From Paracoccus caeni (GTDB lineage Bacteria; Pseudomonadota; Alphaproteobacteria; Rhodobacterales; Rhodobacteraceae), in the NCBI RefSeq assembly GCF_016629665.1, contig NZ_JAEPRQ010000002.1, forward strand, positions 434,001 through 498,000: a stretch of DNA of 64,000 bases, in the 5' to 3' direction. Both the position numbers and the translations under genes were made by a program. Shown here piece by piece: positions 1-8,509 of the stretch; position 1 is the stretch's first letter; each line of letters begins with the position of its first letter. The notes beneath the pieces are model-generated. The model was not told where the DNA came from. It was given only the letters and a program-made list of their open reading frames with translations, and searched no databases.

Positions 1-132
1 GATCGGCTTGTCGCGAAAATCCTCTTCGCCATAGCCAAGCTGCATCATCCGCGACCGATGTCCGAAACTGCGCAGATCGTCAGGTGCGAACCACCGGGCA
101 GACCGCAGATCCGCCGGATTTCGTGCCGCCAT
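1..132 (-). CDS. IlvD/Edd family dehydratase, N-terminus only
   Basis: The reverse strand reads from an ATG at 132 to the window edge, giving 44 residues beginning MAARNPADLRSARWF and continuing PDDLRSFGHRSRMMQ. This matches the conserved start of IlvD/Edd family dehydratases that act on sugar acids (arabonate, xylonate or galactonate type) or dihydroxy acids. These are [Fe-S] cluster enzymes that remove water to give 2-keto-3-deoxy acids. A strong ribosome binding site, GAGGAGGGGG, precedes the ATG. The gene is divergent from the GntR regulator at 277, suggesting control by it. The active-site cysteines lie outside the window, so the substrate cannot be told from here. Confidence 0.8.
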   Translation of the reverse strand, partial: MAARNPADLRSARWFAPDDLRSFGHRSRMMQLGYGEEDFRDKPI

Positions 133-276
133 CTTCCCCCTCCTCTTCCACGCCGGAATCATTCGGCGCCATCCGCAATACTAATATTTCAGTTGGAGAG
201 TTATATCAATAGCTATATTTGTATCGTTGTGCATCAGATCGGGCAGAATTATTGTCGAACCAGAAAGGGTGATCCC
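133..276. promoter_or_regulatory. Divergent promoter region with two operator-like motifs
   Basis: This AT-rich spacer separates the dehydratase from the GntR gene. It carries two copies of a motif also found upstream of the ABC operon and the EamA gene: 188-175 read on the minus strand (GAAATATTAGTATT) and 212-225 on the plus strand (GCTATATTTGTATC). The core is ATATTWGTAT with GATA/TATC-like ends. The likely binder is the GntR regulator encoded next door; this is inferred from motif sharing and position, not shown. Confidence 0.5.
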
Positions 277-990
277 ATGAACACATCGCTTGCCTCGACC
301 TTCGGCTTGTCAGACCCTCATGCCGCGACGCTTCCGGGCGGCACGGTGCAGCGGGTCTATGATGACCTGCGCAAGCGGATCATCACCCTTGCGCTTCCGC
401 CCGACACCACCCTGTCGCGCAGCGATCTGACCGAGACTTATGAAGTCAGCCAGACCCCGATCCGCGAGGCGATGCAGCTTTTGAAACAAGAGGGGCTGGT
501 CCGCATCTATCCGCAGTCGAAGACGGTGGTGACGCGCATCGACGTGCCGCAGATCTACGAGGCGCATTTCCTGCGTGTCGCGCTTGAAACCGAGGTGTGC
601 CGCAGGCTGGCGGCAGCGCAGGATCATGCGACGGCATCGCGGGCGCGTTCTATCATCAAGATGCAGGAAGCGGTCTCCGACGACCCCGACCAGATCGCCA
701 TTTTTCAGGAACTGGATGAGTTGTTTCACCAGACGCTGTTCGCCGGGCTGAAGCGCGGCGGGTTGCATCAGTTGATCCGCGAAAGGTCCGGCCATCTGGA
801 ACGGGTGCGGCGTCTGCATCTGCCGGAAAAGGGCAAGGTGATGAACATCCTCTCGGGGCATCGCGCAATCGTCGATGCAATCGGCGCAGGCGATGAGGAT
901 GCGGCGGTCGCGGGCATCCGGGCGCATTTGAGCCAGACCGTCGCCAAGGTCGAAGAACTGCGTCAGGAATTTCCGCATTATTTTGTGTGA
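277..990 (+). CDS. GntR family transcriptional regulator (FadR/FCD type)
   Basis: A 237-residue DNA-binding regulator. Residues about 20-85 form the winged helix typical of GntR proteins (VYDDLRKRII, then VSQTPIREAMQLLKQEGLV). The rest is an all-helical FCD ligand domain with the metal/ligand-type histidines seen in FadR-like members (FHQTLF, GHRAIVDAI, HLSQTVAKV). The reading frame is open further upstream, but ATG 277 is chosen because it has AAAGGG in front and starts just before the family homology. It is divergent from a sugar-acid type dehydratase and close to an ABC importer and a 2-hydroxyacid dehydrogenase, so it probably represses that catabolic set until a sugar acid or similar acid binds. 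Confidence 0.85.
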   Translation: MNTSLASTFGLSDPHAATLPGGTVQRVYDDLRKRIITLALPPDTTLSRSDLTETYEVSQTPIREAMQLLKQEGLVRIYPQSKTVVTRIDVPQIYEAHFLRVALETEVCRRLAAAQDHATASRARSIIKMQEAVSDDPDQIAIFQELDELFHQTLFAGLKRGGLHQLIRERSGHLERVRRLHLPEKGKVMNILSGHRAIVDAIGAGDEDAAVAGIRAHLSQTVAKVEELRQEFPHYFV

Positions 991-993
991 GGC

Positions 994-1018
994 GGTGCGT
1001 GCGGAGCACGCACCCTAC
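994..1018 (-). repeat. Single REP hairpin copy
   Basis: A 25-bp palindromic repeat with 9-bp arms GGTGCGTGC and GCACGCACC around a 3-nt loop, followed by CTAC. It is the same unit that flanks the tyrosine transposase at 48821 and forms the inverted pair at 37413; the copies differ only at one loop base. It begins 4 bp after the stop codon of the GntR gene and could also act as a transcription terminator. Confidence 0.85.
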
Positions 1019-1035
1019 GGCGGGGGTTAAAGCAC

Positions 1036-1208
1036 CCGCCCGGAATCAAGGTGCGTGAAACGCACCGCCGGGCAGTGCACAGCCGCCCCCGGCTGGGCAC
1101 TTTGGTGATGTTCCGCGCAACAGATATGGACGGCGGGACTGCACCATAAAGCGTTCAGAACAAGCGTAGCAGGTGCCCAACCGCTGCTGTGCCCTGCCCT
1201 CTGCTTTG
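1036..1208. repeat. Structured intergenic repeat, copy 1
   Basis: This stretch is related along most of its length to 14738-14905. The plus strand can fold as GCCCGG (1038-1043) pairing with CCGGGC (1068-1073) around an inner hairpin GGTGCGT-GAA-ACGCACC, then AGCCG-CCCC-CGGCT at 1081-1094. In the second copy the inner stem is GGTGCC-GAA-GGCACC, so both arms changed together. The shared run GGGCACTTTGGTGA follows in both. Each copy sits next to the 3' end of a minus-strand gene. Function unknown. Confidence 0.6.
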
Positions 1209-1221
1209 ATTGGGAATGCCC

Positions 1222-2169
1222 TCAGTTCACCGGCGTCAGCACCGGCTTACCGGCAAAGAACGCTGCCAGATTGTCCAGCGTCAGTTGCGCCATTGCGTCC
1301 CGCGTTTCCTCGGTGCCGCTGGCATGGTGCGGATAAACCACCACATTCGGCAGCGCCGTCAGCACCGGGTCCGGGTTCGGCTCATCCAGATAAACGTCAA
1401 GCCCGGCCGAGGCGATCCGCCCCGCCTGCAAGGCCGCGATCAGTGCCGCCTCATCCACCACGGTCCCGCGTGAGATATTGATCAGCGTGCCCTCCGGCCC
1501 AAGCGCGTCGATCACGGCGGCCGAGATCAGCCCCTCGGTCCCTGCCCCGCCCGGCGTCGCGATCAGCAGCACATCTGCCCAGTCCGCCAATGCCACCGGA
1601 TCAGCGAAATAGGCATGGTCCACGCCCGCCTTCTGGCTGCGGCCCGAATAGCCGATCTCCATGCCCAAGACCTCGCAGCGACGGGCAATGGCCTTGCCGA
1701 TATTGCCAAGCCCGACGATCCCGGCCCGCTTGCCCTTGGCCGAGGTGGTCAGCGGGAACATCCCTTGCCGCCCCCACTCACCCGAGCGAACATAGGCATC
1801 AGCCTCGATCAGCCTGCGCCGTGCGGCCAGCATCAGCGTCAGCGCCATATCGGCCACGTCATCGACCAGCGCATCCGAGGTATTGGTCAGCCGGATGCCG
1901 CGCCGGGTCATCTCGGGCAGGTCCATCTGATCGAAGCCGGCCGAGGAACAGGCGGCAAGGCGCAGGTTCGGCAATTGATCCAGAAACGCCCGGTCCACGG
2001 TCACATGGCCGTTGACCACCATCGCCGTGCAGACCGGCCCGGCCTTGGCCAGCACCGCTTCGCGATCTTCCGGCGCGGCAAGGTCCAGACGGTGCAGGCT
2101 ATAAAGCCGTTCAAGCTCGGCCATCTGGCGGGGGCGTAGGGGATAGGCGACAAGGACATCGGGCTTCAT
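1222..2169 (-). CDS. D-isomer specific 2-hydroxyacid dehydrogenase
   Basis: A 315-residue NAD(P)-dependent enzyme of the D-2-hydroxyacid dehydrogenase family, which interconverts 2-oxo and D-2-hydroxy acids such as glyoxylate, hydroxypyruvate or 2-ketogluconate. The Rossmann motif GLGNIG is at about residue 154. The catalytic set is visible: Arg in NISRGTVVDE, Glu in LDVYLDEP, and His in PHHASGT. The start ATG overlaps the stop of the upstream ATPase gene by four bases (ATGA), so it is the last gene of the ABC operon. Its location suggests it processes the imported acid or a product of the divergent dehydratase pathway. Confidence 0.88.
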   Translation of the reverse strand: MKPDVLVAYPLRPRQMAELERLYSLHRLDLAAPEDREAVLAKAGPVCTAMVVNGHVTVDRAFLDQLPNLRLAACSSAGFDQMDLPEMTRRGIRLTNTSDALVDDVADMALTLMLAARRRLIEADAYVRSGEWGRQGMFPLTTSAKGKRAGIVGLGNIGKAIARRCEVLGMEIGYSGRSQKAGVDHAYFADPVALADWADVLLIATPGGAGTEGLISAAVIDALGPEGTLINISRGTVVDEAALIAALQAGRIASAGLDVYLDEPNPDPVLTALPNVVVYPHHASGTEETRDAMAQLTLDNLAAFFAGKPVLTPVN

Positions 2170-3800
2170 GCGGGGATCCGTTGCTGTAGTTCTTCGCGGG
2201 CGATGCGGCGGGCGGCCTGAACCTCGGGATCGGGGTCAAGGCTCGCCGCCAGCAGCGCCTGTGTATAGGGTTGAACCGGATTGTCGAAGATCTGGCGCAC
2301 CGGCCCTTCCTCGACGATCTGGCCGGATTTCATCACGATCACCCGGTCGGCAAAATCGCGCACCACCGGCAGATCATGGGCGATGAACAGATAGGACAGC
2401 CCGAATTCGCGCCTCAGCCCGTCCAGCAACTTGATCACCTGCGCTTGGATCGACACATCCAGCGCGGACACCGCCTCGTCACAGACGATCAGCTTCGGCT
2501 GCATCGCCAGCGCCCGCGCAATCGCGATCCGCTGCCGCTGCCCGCCCGAGAACTGATGCGGATAACGCCTGGCATGTTCGGGCTTCATCCCGACCTTTTC
2601 CAGCAATTCGGCCACCCGCGCCTTCCATTCGCGCTTGGGCAGAATGTCGGGATGGATCACCCATGCCTCTGCGATCAACTGGAACACCGTCATCCTTGGA
2701 TTCAGCGATTGCGTCGGATCTTGGAACACCATCTGCAGATCGCGGCGCAGACCGAACAGCTCTCGCGGGTGCATCGTCATCAGATCCTGCCCGCGATAAA
2801 GGATGCTGCCGCTGTCAGGATCGTCCAGCCGCAGGATCGCCCGCGCCAGCGTCGATTTACCCGAGCCGCTTTCGCCGACCACGGCCACCGTTTCGCCCGG
2901 CATGATCGTCAGATCGACGCCCTTCAGGGCATGGAACGCCCCGTAATGCTTCTGCAGCTTGACCGCTTCCAGCAGCGGCGCACCGCTGCGGTCGCGTTCC
3001 TCGGGCATGGCACCCTTGCCCGGCGCGGCGTCGATCAGCTTGCGGGTATAGGGATGGGCGGGGTTGCGATAGACCTCGGCGGCATTGCCGGTTTCAACGA
3101 TGCAGCCGCCGTTCATCACGACGACCCGGTCGGCGATCTCGGCCACGACGCCAAGATCGTGGGTGATCAGCAGAAGGCCCATCCCGGTCTCGGCCTGAAG
3201 CTCTTCCAGCAGCGCCAGAACCTGCGCCTGCACGGTCACGTCCAGCGCCGTTGTCGGCTCGTCCGCGATCAGGATGTCGGGCTTGCAGGCCAGTGCCATG
3301 GCGATCATCAGCCGCTGCCGCTGCCCGCCCGAGAACTGGTGCGGGTATTTCCCCATGGCAAGCTCTGGCTCAGGGATACCGACACGGCGCAACAGATCCA
3401 GCGCCCGGGCCTTGGCCTTGTCCTTTGGCCCGCCATGGGTGACCACGGCCTCGGCGATCTGCCAGCCGACCGAATAGACCGGATTAAGATGGGCCAGCGG
3501 GTCCTGAAAGATCATCGCGATCTTTGCGCCATTGATGCGGCGGCGTTCCTCGGCCGTCATTTTCAGCATGTCCTGACCGTTCAGCAGAATCCGCCCCGAG
3601 GTGATCTTGCCCGGCGGCATATCGATCAGGTTCATCACCGCCGAGGCCGAGACCGACTTGCCCGAACCGCTTTCGCCAAGGATCGCCAAGGTCTCGCCCC
3701 GGTCCAGATGCCAGTTGACGTTCTGCACCGCCTTGACCGTGCCCGCCGCCGTGTGAAACTCGACCGAGAGGTCGCAGACTTCCAGCAGATGATCAGCCAT
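2166..3800 (-). CDS. Dipeptide/oligopeptide-type ABC transporter, fused DppD-DppF ATPase
   Basis: A 544-residue protein made of two complete ABC ATPase domains in one chain. Each half has Walker A GESGSGKS, the signature FSGGQRQR and a Walker B region ([23 protein letters not shown]). Each also ends in the oligopeptide-transporter C-terminal region with [10 protein letters not shown] or [10 protein letters not shown]. The fusion replaces the separate DppD and DppF subunits and energises uptake through the two permeases encoded just upstream. It overlaps the DppC-like gene by 8 bp and the dehydrogenase gene by 4 bp, so translation is probably coupled. Members of this family also carry sugar acids, opines and similar solutes, so the substrate need not be a peptide. 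Confidence 0.92.
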   Translation of the reverse strand: MADHLLEVCDLSVEFHTAAGTVKAVQNVNWHLDRGETLAILGESGSGKSVSASAVMNLIDMPPGKITSGRILLNGQDMLKMTAEERRRINGAKIAMIFQDPLAHLNPVYSVGWQIAEAVVTHGGPKDKAKARALDLLRRVGIPEPELAMGKYPHQFSGGQRQRLMIAMALACKPDILIADEPTTALDVTVQAQVLALLEELQAETGMGLLLITHDLGVVAEIADRVVVMNGGCIVETGNAAEVYRNPAHPYTRKLIDAAPGKGAMPEERDRSGAPLLEAVKLQKHYGAFHALKGVDLTIMPGETVAVVGESGSGKSTLARAILRLDDPDSGSILYRGQDLMTMHPRELFGLRRDLQMVFQDPTQSLNPRMTVFQLIAEAWVIHPDILPKREWKARVAELLEKVGMKPEHARRYPHQFSGGQRQRIAIARALAMQPKLIVCDEAVSALDVSIQAQVIKLLDGLRREFGLSYLFIAHDLPVVRDFADRVIVMKSGQIVEEGPVRQIFDNPVQPYTQALLAASLDPDPEVQAARRIAREELQQRIPA

Positions 3801-4719
3801 TCTTGCGTCCTCTCATTTCCAGCCGCCAGCGTTGGGCGGGGTCCAGCGCGATGCGCAGCCAGTTCGACAGAAGGTTCAGCGACAGCGTGGTCAGAATGAT
3901 CGCCAGACCCGGCCAGAAGCTGAGCCACCATGCCGTCGTCAGATATTGCCGCCCCTGCGAGACCATCAGACCCCAGGTGATCTCGGGCGCCTGAATCCCG
4001 ATCCCAAGGAAAGAGAGCGAGCTTTCGGCAAGCATGACGAAGGCGAAATCCAGCGTGGCGATGGTGATCAGCGTCGGCAGCACCACCGGCAGGATATGGC
4101 GAAAGACGATGCGGCGGTCGGATGCGCCCATGACCTTTGCGGCCTGCACGAACATCCGCTCGCGGATCTCCAACACCTCGGCGCGGGTGGTGCGCAGATA
4201 GACGGGGATGCGGGTGATCGCCAGAACGATGATGATATTGGCGACCGAGGGTTCCAGCATGTAAAGCACGATCACCGCCAGCAGCAGCGACGGAAAAGAC
4301 ATGATCACGTCGCCCAGACGCATGATCCATTGCGCCGCGCGCTTGCGGCTATAGCCCGCGATCAGGCCCAGCCCGCAGCCGATGATGGCCGAGGCCAGCA
4401 CCGCCCCTGCAGCCACCATGATCGTGTTCTGCGCTGCAACGATGATCCGCAGCAGCAACGGGCGGCCAAGCGCGTCCGCGCCCAGGACATAGGCCCAGCC
4501 ACGCTCCAGATCGAAGGGCGGCGCGTTGCGGCCGCGCAGGTTCTGCCGCGTCGCCAGATCGCCGAACATAAGCGGCCCGAACAGCGCGCAGATCACCACG
4601 ATCAGCAGGAACAGCGCCGCGAAAAAGGCCAGCTTGTCGGCCCAGAGCATCGACAGCCATGCGCTGACGGCACCACGTTCCCTGGGTTCGGTCTTGGTCG
4701 GAATGTCGGTCACGCTCAT
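3793..4719 (-). CDS. ABC transporter permease, DppC type
   Basis: A 308-residue inner-membrane permease of the binding-protein-dependent transport family. It has an N-terminal cytoplasmic segment, a first membrane helix (FFAALFLLIVVICALFG), the periplasmic motif GADALGRPLLLRI typical of DppC/OppC, and the EAA-like loop EVLEIRERMFVQAAKVMGAS that docks the ATPase. It pairs with the DppB-type subunit upstream, with a 3-bp gap, and overlaps the fused ATPase gene downstream by 8 bp. Confidence 0.9.
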   Translation of the reverse strand: MSVTDIPTKTEPRERGAVSAWLSMLWADKLAFFAALFLLIVVICALFGPLMFGDLATRQNLRGRNAPPFDLERGWAYVLGADALGRPLLLRIIVAAQNTIMVAAGAVLASAIIGCGLGLIAGYSRKRAAQWIMRLGDVIMSFPSLLLAVIVLYMLEPSVANIIIVLAITRIPVYLRTTRAEVLEIRERMFVQAAKVMGASDRRIVFRHILPVVLPTLITIATLDFAFVMLAESSLSFLGIGIQAPEITWGLMVSQGRQYLTTAWWLSFWPGLAIILTTLSLNLLSNWLRIALDPAQRWRLEMRGRKNG

Positions 4720-4722
4720 CTC

Positions 4723-5637
4723 TCAATACCGGATACGGGGATCGAGCGCGGCATAGGCCAGATCGATCAGCAGGTTCATGATGAAGATGGCCAGCGCCGA
4801 CACCATGATCGCCGCAAGCACCACCGAGAAGTCGCGCAGAAGGATGGAATCGATCATCAGCTTGCCGATGCCGGGAAAGCCGAAGATCGTCTCGATCACC
4901 ACCGCGCCGTTCAGGATCGCGGCGGCCTGATCGCCGATGACGGTGATGACCGGCAGCATGGCGTTGCGCAGCCCGTGGACGAAGATGATCGGGCGGGTGC
5001 GGACCCCCTTGGCCCGCGCCGTCTTGACATAGGCCGAGGACAGGACCGTGATCATCGATCCGCGCACCACCTGCAGGATCAGCCCGAAGGGCCGGATGAA
5101 CAGCACCGCCACCGGCAAGACCCAGTGCAGCGCCGTCCCCGTCCCCGAGGTCGGCAACCAGTGCAGGTTTACCGCAAAGATGACGATGGCCACGATCGCC
5201 AGCCAGAAATCCGGCGCCGATGCACCGACAAGCGAGAAGAAGGTGGCGATCCGGTCGAAGATGCCGCCGACCTTGAACGCCGCCAGCGAGCCGATGATGA
5301 TTGCCGCGACCGTCACCAGCGTCATGGTGATGAAGGCCAGCCACAGCGTCCATGTGAACGCTTCCAGCACCACCTCCATCGCCGGGCGTGCCTGCCGGAT
5401 CGACTGGCCGAAATCGCCGCGCAGCAGATCGCCGACATAGCGGGCGAACTGCACGATCAGCGGATCGTTGAAACCGTGCAACTCGCGGAACTGTTCGCGC
5501 GCCTCAAGCGAGGCGTCCAAAGGCAGATACAGGTTTGTCGGATCGCCGGTCAGGCGCGACAGAAAAAAGACCAGAATAACAAGACCGACCAGCGATATCG
5601 CGCTGGCGAGTGCCCGTTTGCCGATGAACGTCTTCAT
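4723..5637 (-). CDS. ABC transporter permease, DppB type
   Basis: A 304-residue permease beginning MKTFIGKRALASAISLVGL. The first helix (residues 9-27), the motif FLSRLTGDPTNLYLP after it, and the coupling loop YVKTARAKGVRTRPIIFVHGLRNA are characteristic of DppB/OppB proteins. An in-frame start exists 35 codons earlier, but ATG 5637 has GGAAGGAG directly in front and matches family length. It is the first gene of a permease-permease-ATPase-dehydrogenase operon. No substrate-binding protein gene is present on either side within the window, so the receptor must be encoded elsewhere, perhaps beyond the left edge. Confidence 0.9.
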   Translation of the reverse strand: MKTFIGKRALASAISLVGLVILVFFLSRLTGDPTNLYLPLDASLEAREQFRELHGFNDPLIVQFARYVGDLLRGDFGQSIRQARPAMEVVLEAFTWTLWLAFITMTLVTVAAIIIGSLAAFKVGGIFDRIATFFSLVGASAPDFWLAIVAIVIFAVNLHWLPTSGTGTALHWVLPVAVLFIRPFGLILQVVRGSMITVLSSAYVKTARAKGVRTRPIIFVHGLRNAMLPVITVIGDQAAAILNGAVVIETIFGFPGIGKLMIDSILLRDFSVVLAAIMVSALAIFIMNLLIDLAYAALDPRIRY

Positions 5638-5754
5638 GGAACTCCTTCCCCCTTGGGCTTTGCCGGATACGGATCGGCCAGCCCACCCCCTGCGATGCGA
5701 TGGCCAGCACCTCCTCTGGCCACGATGCGAGCGGCGAATCATCGACGCTCAAGT

Positions 5755-5768
5755 GATATATTAGTATC
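5755..5768 (+). promoter_or_regulatory. Operator-like motif upstream of the DppB operon
   Basis: GATATATTAGTATC, with GATA and TATC ends, lies 118 bp before the DppB start. The ten-base core ATATTAGTAT is identical to the copy in the dehydratase/GntR spacer (188-175). It probably marks the promoter of the importer operon and a GntR binding site. Confidence 0.5.
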
Positions 5769-5792
5769 TTTGTGGAATTTGTGAACCCGTTT

Positions 5793-6665
5793 TCAGGGCC
5801 TGCGCGATCTTCCACGGATCACGCCTCCCGTTGCGACCAGCGCGCCAAGAATGATGATCCCCGCACCGATCCATGTGTTCCAGGGTGGAAACTCGTCAAA
5901 GAACAGATAGGCAAGGACCGCGACGACCGGCAGCCGAAGATAGTCCAGCGGCGCCAGAAACGATGCCTCGACCAGCGAGAAGGCCCGCGTGATCAATGAC
6001 ATGTTCAGCGCGCCAAGAACACCCTGAGCAGCCAGAAGCGCCATCTGTCCCGGCGTCGGCGTGACCCAGACCGGCAGCGCGGCGATCAGTCCCAAAGGTG
6101 CCATCGCCAGCAGGTTCCACGCGACCAGCCGGTCGGCGCTGTCGGACATCGCCATCCGCCTGAGGATCAGTTGAATCACCGCAGTCAGGATCGCGCCAAT
6201 CAGCGCGGCCAGCAACCACGGATCGAAATTCGAGCCGCCGGGGCGGATGATGATGACGATACCCACGAAGCCGAACAGGATCGCGGTGATACGGGCGGGG
6301 CCAATGGACTCGCCCAGAAAGAACCACGCGCCGAGCGTCAGAAAGACCGGCATGGTAAAGGTGATCGCCGTCGCATCGGCCAGCGGGGCGTGGGTGAAGG
6401 CCAGAAAGAGCGCGACCAGCGACGCCTGTTTCAACGCCGCGCGCAGAAAGTGCAGCCCGCGATAGGGCGAAGCGCGCAGCTCTACCCGCGCGATGATCCA
6501 TGGCAGCACCACGATCAGCCCAACAAAGGCGCGGAAGAAGGCGATGACCAACGGATGAACCCCGCCCGCCAACGACCGCACGATGACGGCATCCAGCCCC
6601 GCCAGAAATGCGGCAATAAGCATCGCCGTGACGGCCAGCCGCTGATTACTCGCCTGCATCCCCAT
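5793..6665 (-). CDS. EamA/DMT family transporter
   Basis: A ten-helix drug/metabolite transporter made of two EamA repeats, about 290 residues from ATG 6665. Typical pieces are ADATAITFTMPVFLTLGAWFF and the hairpin IGPARITAILFGFVGIVIIIRP in the first repeat, and EASFLAPLDYLRLPVVAVLAYLFF-type helices in the second (read here in parts). These proteins export metabolites or amino acids. A TTG at 6719 would add 18 residues, but the operator-like motif at 6739 would then sit directly against the start; neither start has a convincing ribosome binding site. It shares the regulatory motif of the catabolic locus, so it may export a pathway intermediate. Confidence 0.82.
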   Translation of the reverse strand: MGMQASNQRLAVTAMLIAAFLAGLDAVIVRSLAGGVHPLVIAFFRAFVGLIVVLPWIIARVELRASPYRGLHFLRAALKQASLVALFLAFTHAPLADATAITFTMPVFLTLGAWFFLGESIGPARITAILFGFVGIVIIIRPGGSNFDPWLLAALIGAILTAVIQLILRRMAMSDSADRLVAWNLLAMAPLGLIAALPVWVTPTPGQMALLAAQGVLGALNMSLITRAFSLVEASFLAPLDYLRLPVVAVLAYLFFDEFPPWNTWIGAGIIILGALVATGGVIRGRSRRP

Positions 6666-6738
6666 CACGCGCCGAAAGACGCGCCCCCCTTTGGAAAAGC
6701 CCGGACGGTGGCCGTCCAAGCCCGCCGGACCGTAATCT

Positions 6739-6752
6739 AAAATATTAGTGTG
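6739..6752 (+). promoter_or_regulatory. Operator-like motif upstream of the EamA gene
   Basis: AAAATATTAGTGTG matches the core of the motifs at 188-175 and 5755-5768 with one change (ATATTAGTGT). It lies between the EamA gene (minus) and the phospholipase-like gene (plus) and most likely serves the former. Confidence 0.4.
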
Positions 6753-6861
6753 TCAATATAATCATAGGACTGCATCGCCGTCTGGCAAAGCGATCCCCGC
6801 AACCGAAATCGGGCAAACGGCGTTATGCCTCGTTGGTTACGATCAGGACGAAGCAGGCGAC

Positions 6862-8379
6862 ATGAACGACCTTTCCTTTACTCCCGGTGAGAATTGCTGG
6901 CGCGTCGAGAAAGCCGACAGGTTTTCCGTCATCATCGACGGCGCTGCCTATTTTAGTGCCCTGCGCCAGTCGCTTTTGAAAGCGCGGCGGCTGGTCATGC
7001 TGATCGGTTGGGATTTCGACTTCGAGATCGAGATGCTTCCCGGCGAAAGCGATGCTGACGGCAACGCGCCGGACGGTCTGCCGAATGCAATCGGACCCTT
7101 CCTTGATGCGCTGGTGGACCGCCAAAAGGGGCTGGACATCTATCTGCTGAAATGGAGCGGCGGTGCGCTGATCGCTCCGGGCGGGGTTGCGCCGGCGTTG
7201 CAGGTGAAATTCATGTCGCCCGAGCAAATCCACCTTGCCTTCGACGGTCGCCACCCGATTGGCGCGTCCCATCATCAGAAGGTGGTGGTCATCGACGATT
7301 CACTGGCTTTCTGCGGCGGCATCGATGTGACCGCCGGTCGGTGGGACACGCCGCGTCACGCCAGCAACGATCCCTGCCGCGCCAATGCCGATGGCGATAT
7401 CGCCCAGCCTTGGCACGATGCGACGACGGTGATGTCCGGCCCGGCTGCGGCGGCGCTGAGCGAGCTTTGTCGCAATCGGTGGGAGCGTGCGAATGACGCG
7501 CCGATGGATGAGGATTTCGACCCGAGCGTGCGGCTTTGGCCCAAAAGCGTCGAGATCGACTTTACCGGGATCGAGGTCGCCATCGCCCGCACCGAACCGC
7601 CAGAAAGCGACCGCCCGATCACCGCCGAGATCGAGCGGCTTTATCTGGACAGCATCGCCTCGGCCCGCGACACGATCTATCTGGAATCGCAGTATTTCGC
7701 GGCAGACAGCATCACCGAGGCGATCCGCCTTCGCCTGCAGGAACCCGATGGTCCGGAAATCGTGGTGATTAACCCCGACGAAGCGCAGGGCATGGTCGAG
7801 GATCGGGCGATGCATATCACCCGCAGCCGGATGATCCGGGAACTGTCGCAACAGGACCCACACGGGCGGTTCGTCATCGTCTATCCGGTGAACGATGCGG
7901 GCGAGGATATCTATGTTCATGCTAAGATCTGCATCATCGACGATTGTTTCCTGCGCATCGGGTCCAGCAATATCGACCGCCGCTCGATGGGTTTCGACAC
8001 CGAATGTGACGTGGCGATCATTGGCGAGACGCGGGCGGACCGCAGGCGTATTCTGCAGATCCGCAACGGGCTGATCGCCGAACATCTGGGCGTCACCGCC
8101 GACGAGGTTCGGCAGGCGATCCGTCGACGCGGCAGCCTGATCGACGCCATCGACGCGCTGAACGACATCAGCGGGCGCGGTCTGCATCCGATCACTCCGC
8201 GACGCGAGGGGGTCTTGGGCCGTTTTCTGGCCGATACCCGTTTTTTCGATCCCCGCTATCGGCACAGCGCCGAGGCCCGGCTGGGATTCACCTCACGGCA
8301 TGTGCTGATCGGCACTGCCGCGGTGGCCGCAGGTGTGGCGCTGTGGATGCGCTTGCGCAGAAAGAGGCGCGGAGACTAG
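6862..8379 (+). CDS. Phospholipase D-like protein with C-terminal membrane anchor
   Basis: A 505-residue member of the phospholipase D superfamily, which cleaves or transfers phosphodiester bonds through a covalent histidine intermediate. Both HKD motifs are complete: H138-x-K140-x4-D145 (HHQKVVVIDD) and H353-x-K355-x4-D360 (VHAKICIIDD followed by IGSSNIDRRS). The C-terminus (about residues 480-500, VLIGTAAVAAGVALWM then RLRRKRR) is a membrane segment with positive tail. It resembles bacterial PLD/cardiolipin-synthase-like proteins and may remodel membrane lipids. ATG 6862 is preferred over an upstream GTG at 6748 because the family homology starts after it. Confidence 0.85.
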   Translation: MNDLSFTPGENCWRVEKADRFSVIIDGAAYFSALRQSLLKARRLVMLIGWDFDFEIEMLPGESDADGNAPDGLPNAIGPFLDALVDRQKGLDIYLLKWSGGALIAPGGVAPALQVKFMSPEQIHLAFDGRHPIGASHHQKVVVIDDSLAFCGGIDVTAGRWDTPRHASNDPCRANADGDIAQPWHDATTVMSGPAAAALSELCRNRWERANDAPMDEDFDPSVRLWPKSVEIDFTGIEVAIARTEPPESDRPITAEIERLYLDSIASARDTIYLESQYFAADSITEAIRLRLQEPDGPEIVVINPDEAQGMVEDRAMHITRSRMIRELSQQDPHGRFVIVYPVNDAGEDIYVHAKICIIDDCFLRIGSSNIDRRSMGFDTECDVAIIGETRADRRRILQIRNGLIAEHLGVTADEVRQAIRRRGSLIDAIDALNDISGRGLHPITPRREGVLGRFLADTRFFDPRYRHSAEARLGFTSRHVLIGTAAVAAGVALWMRLRRKRRGD

Positions 8380-8388
8380 CTCCGCGCC
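8366..8388 (+). terminator. Hairpin at the end of the phospholipase-like gene
   Basis: GGCGCGGAG and CTCCGCGCC form a perfect 9-bp stem with a 5-nt loop that contains the stop codon. No run of T follows, so termination may be weak or the hairpin may protect the mRNA end. Confidence 0.45.
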
Positions 8389-8509
8389 CATCATATCTGC
8401 GGCTGCAAACCCGTCTTTTGGGACAACTCTTACAATCTTCACACAAATCTGTTTGCTTTTTGCACATCGGCGCAGGAAGCTTTGTTGGAACACCTGACGG
8501 TGAGGGGAA

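Noticed and set aside
1036..1208. Likeness of the structured repeat to parts of RNase P RNA (GCAACAGA and GGC-rich hairpins)
   Set aside because: Two copies exist, both are too short, and the order of conserved RNase P blocks is not present.
3832..5784. A 650-codon plus-strand open frame opposite the DppB/DppC genes
   Set aside because: Antisense shadow in GC-rich DNA. The minus-strand permeases have clear family motifs, and the antisense product is a His/Arg/Gln-rich string with no domain.
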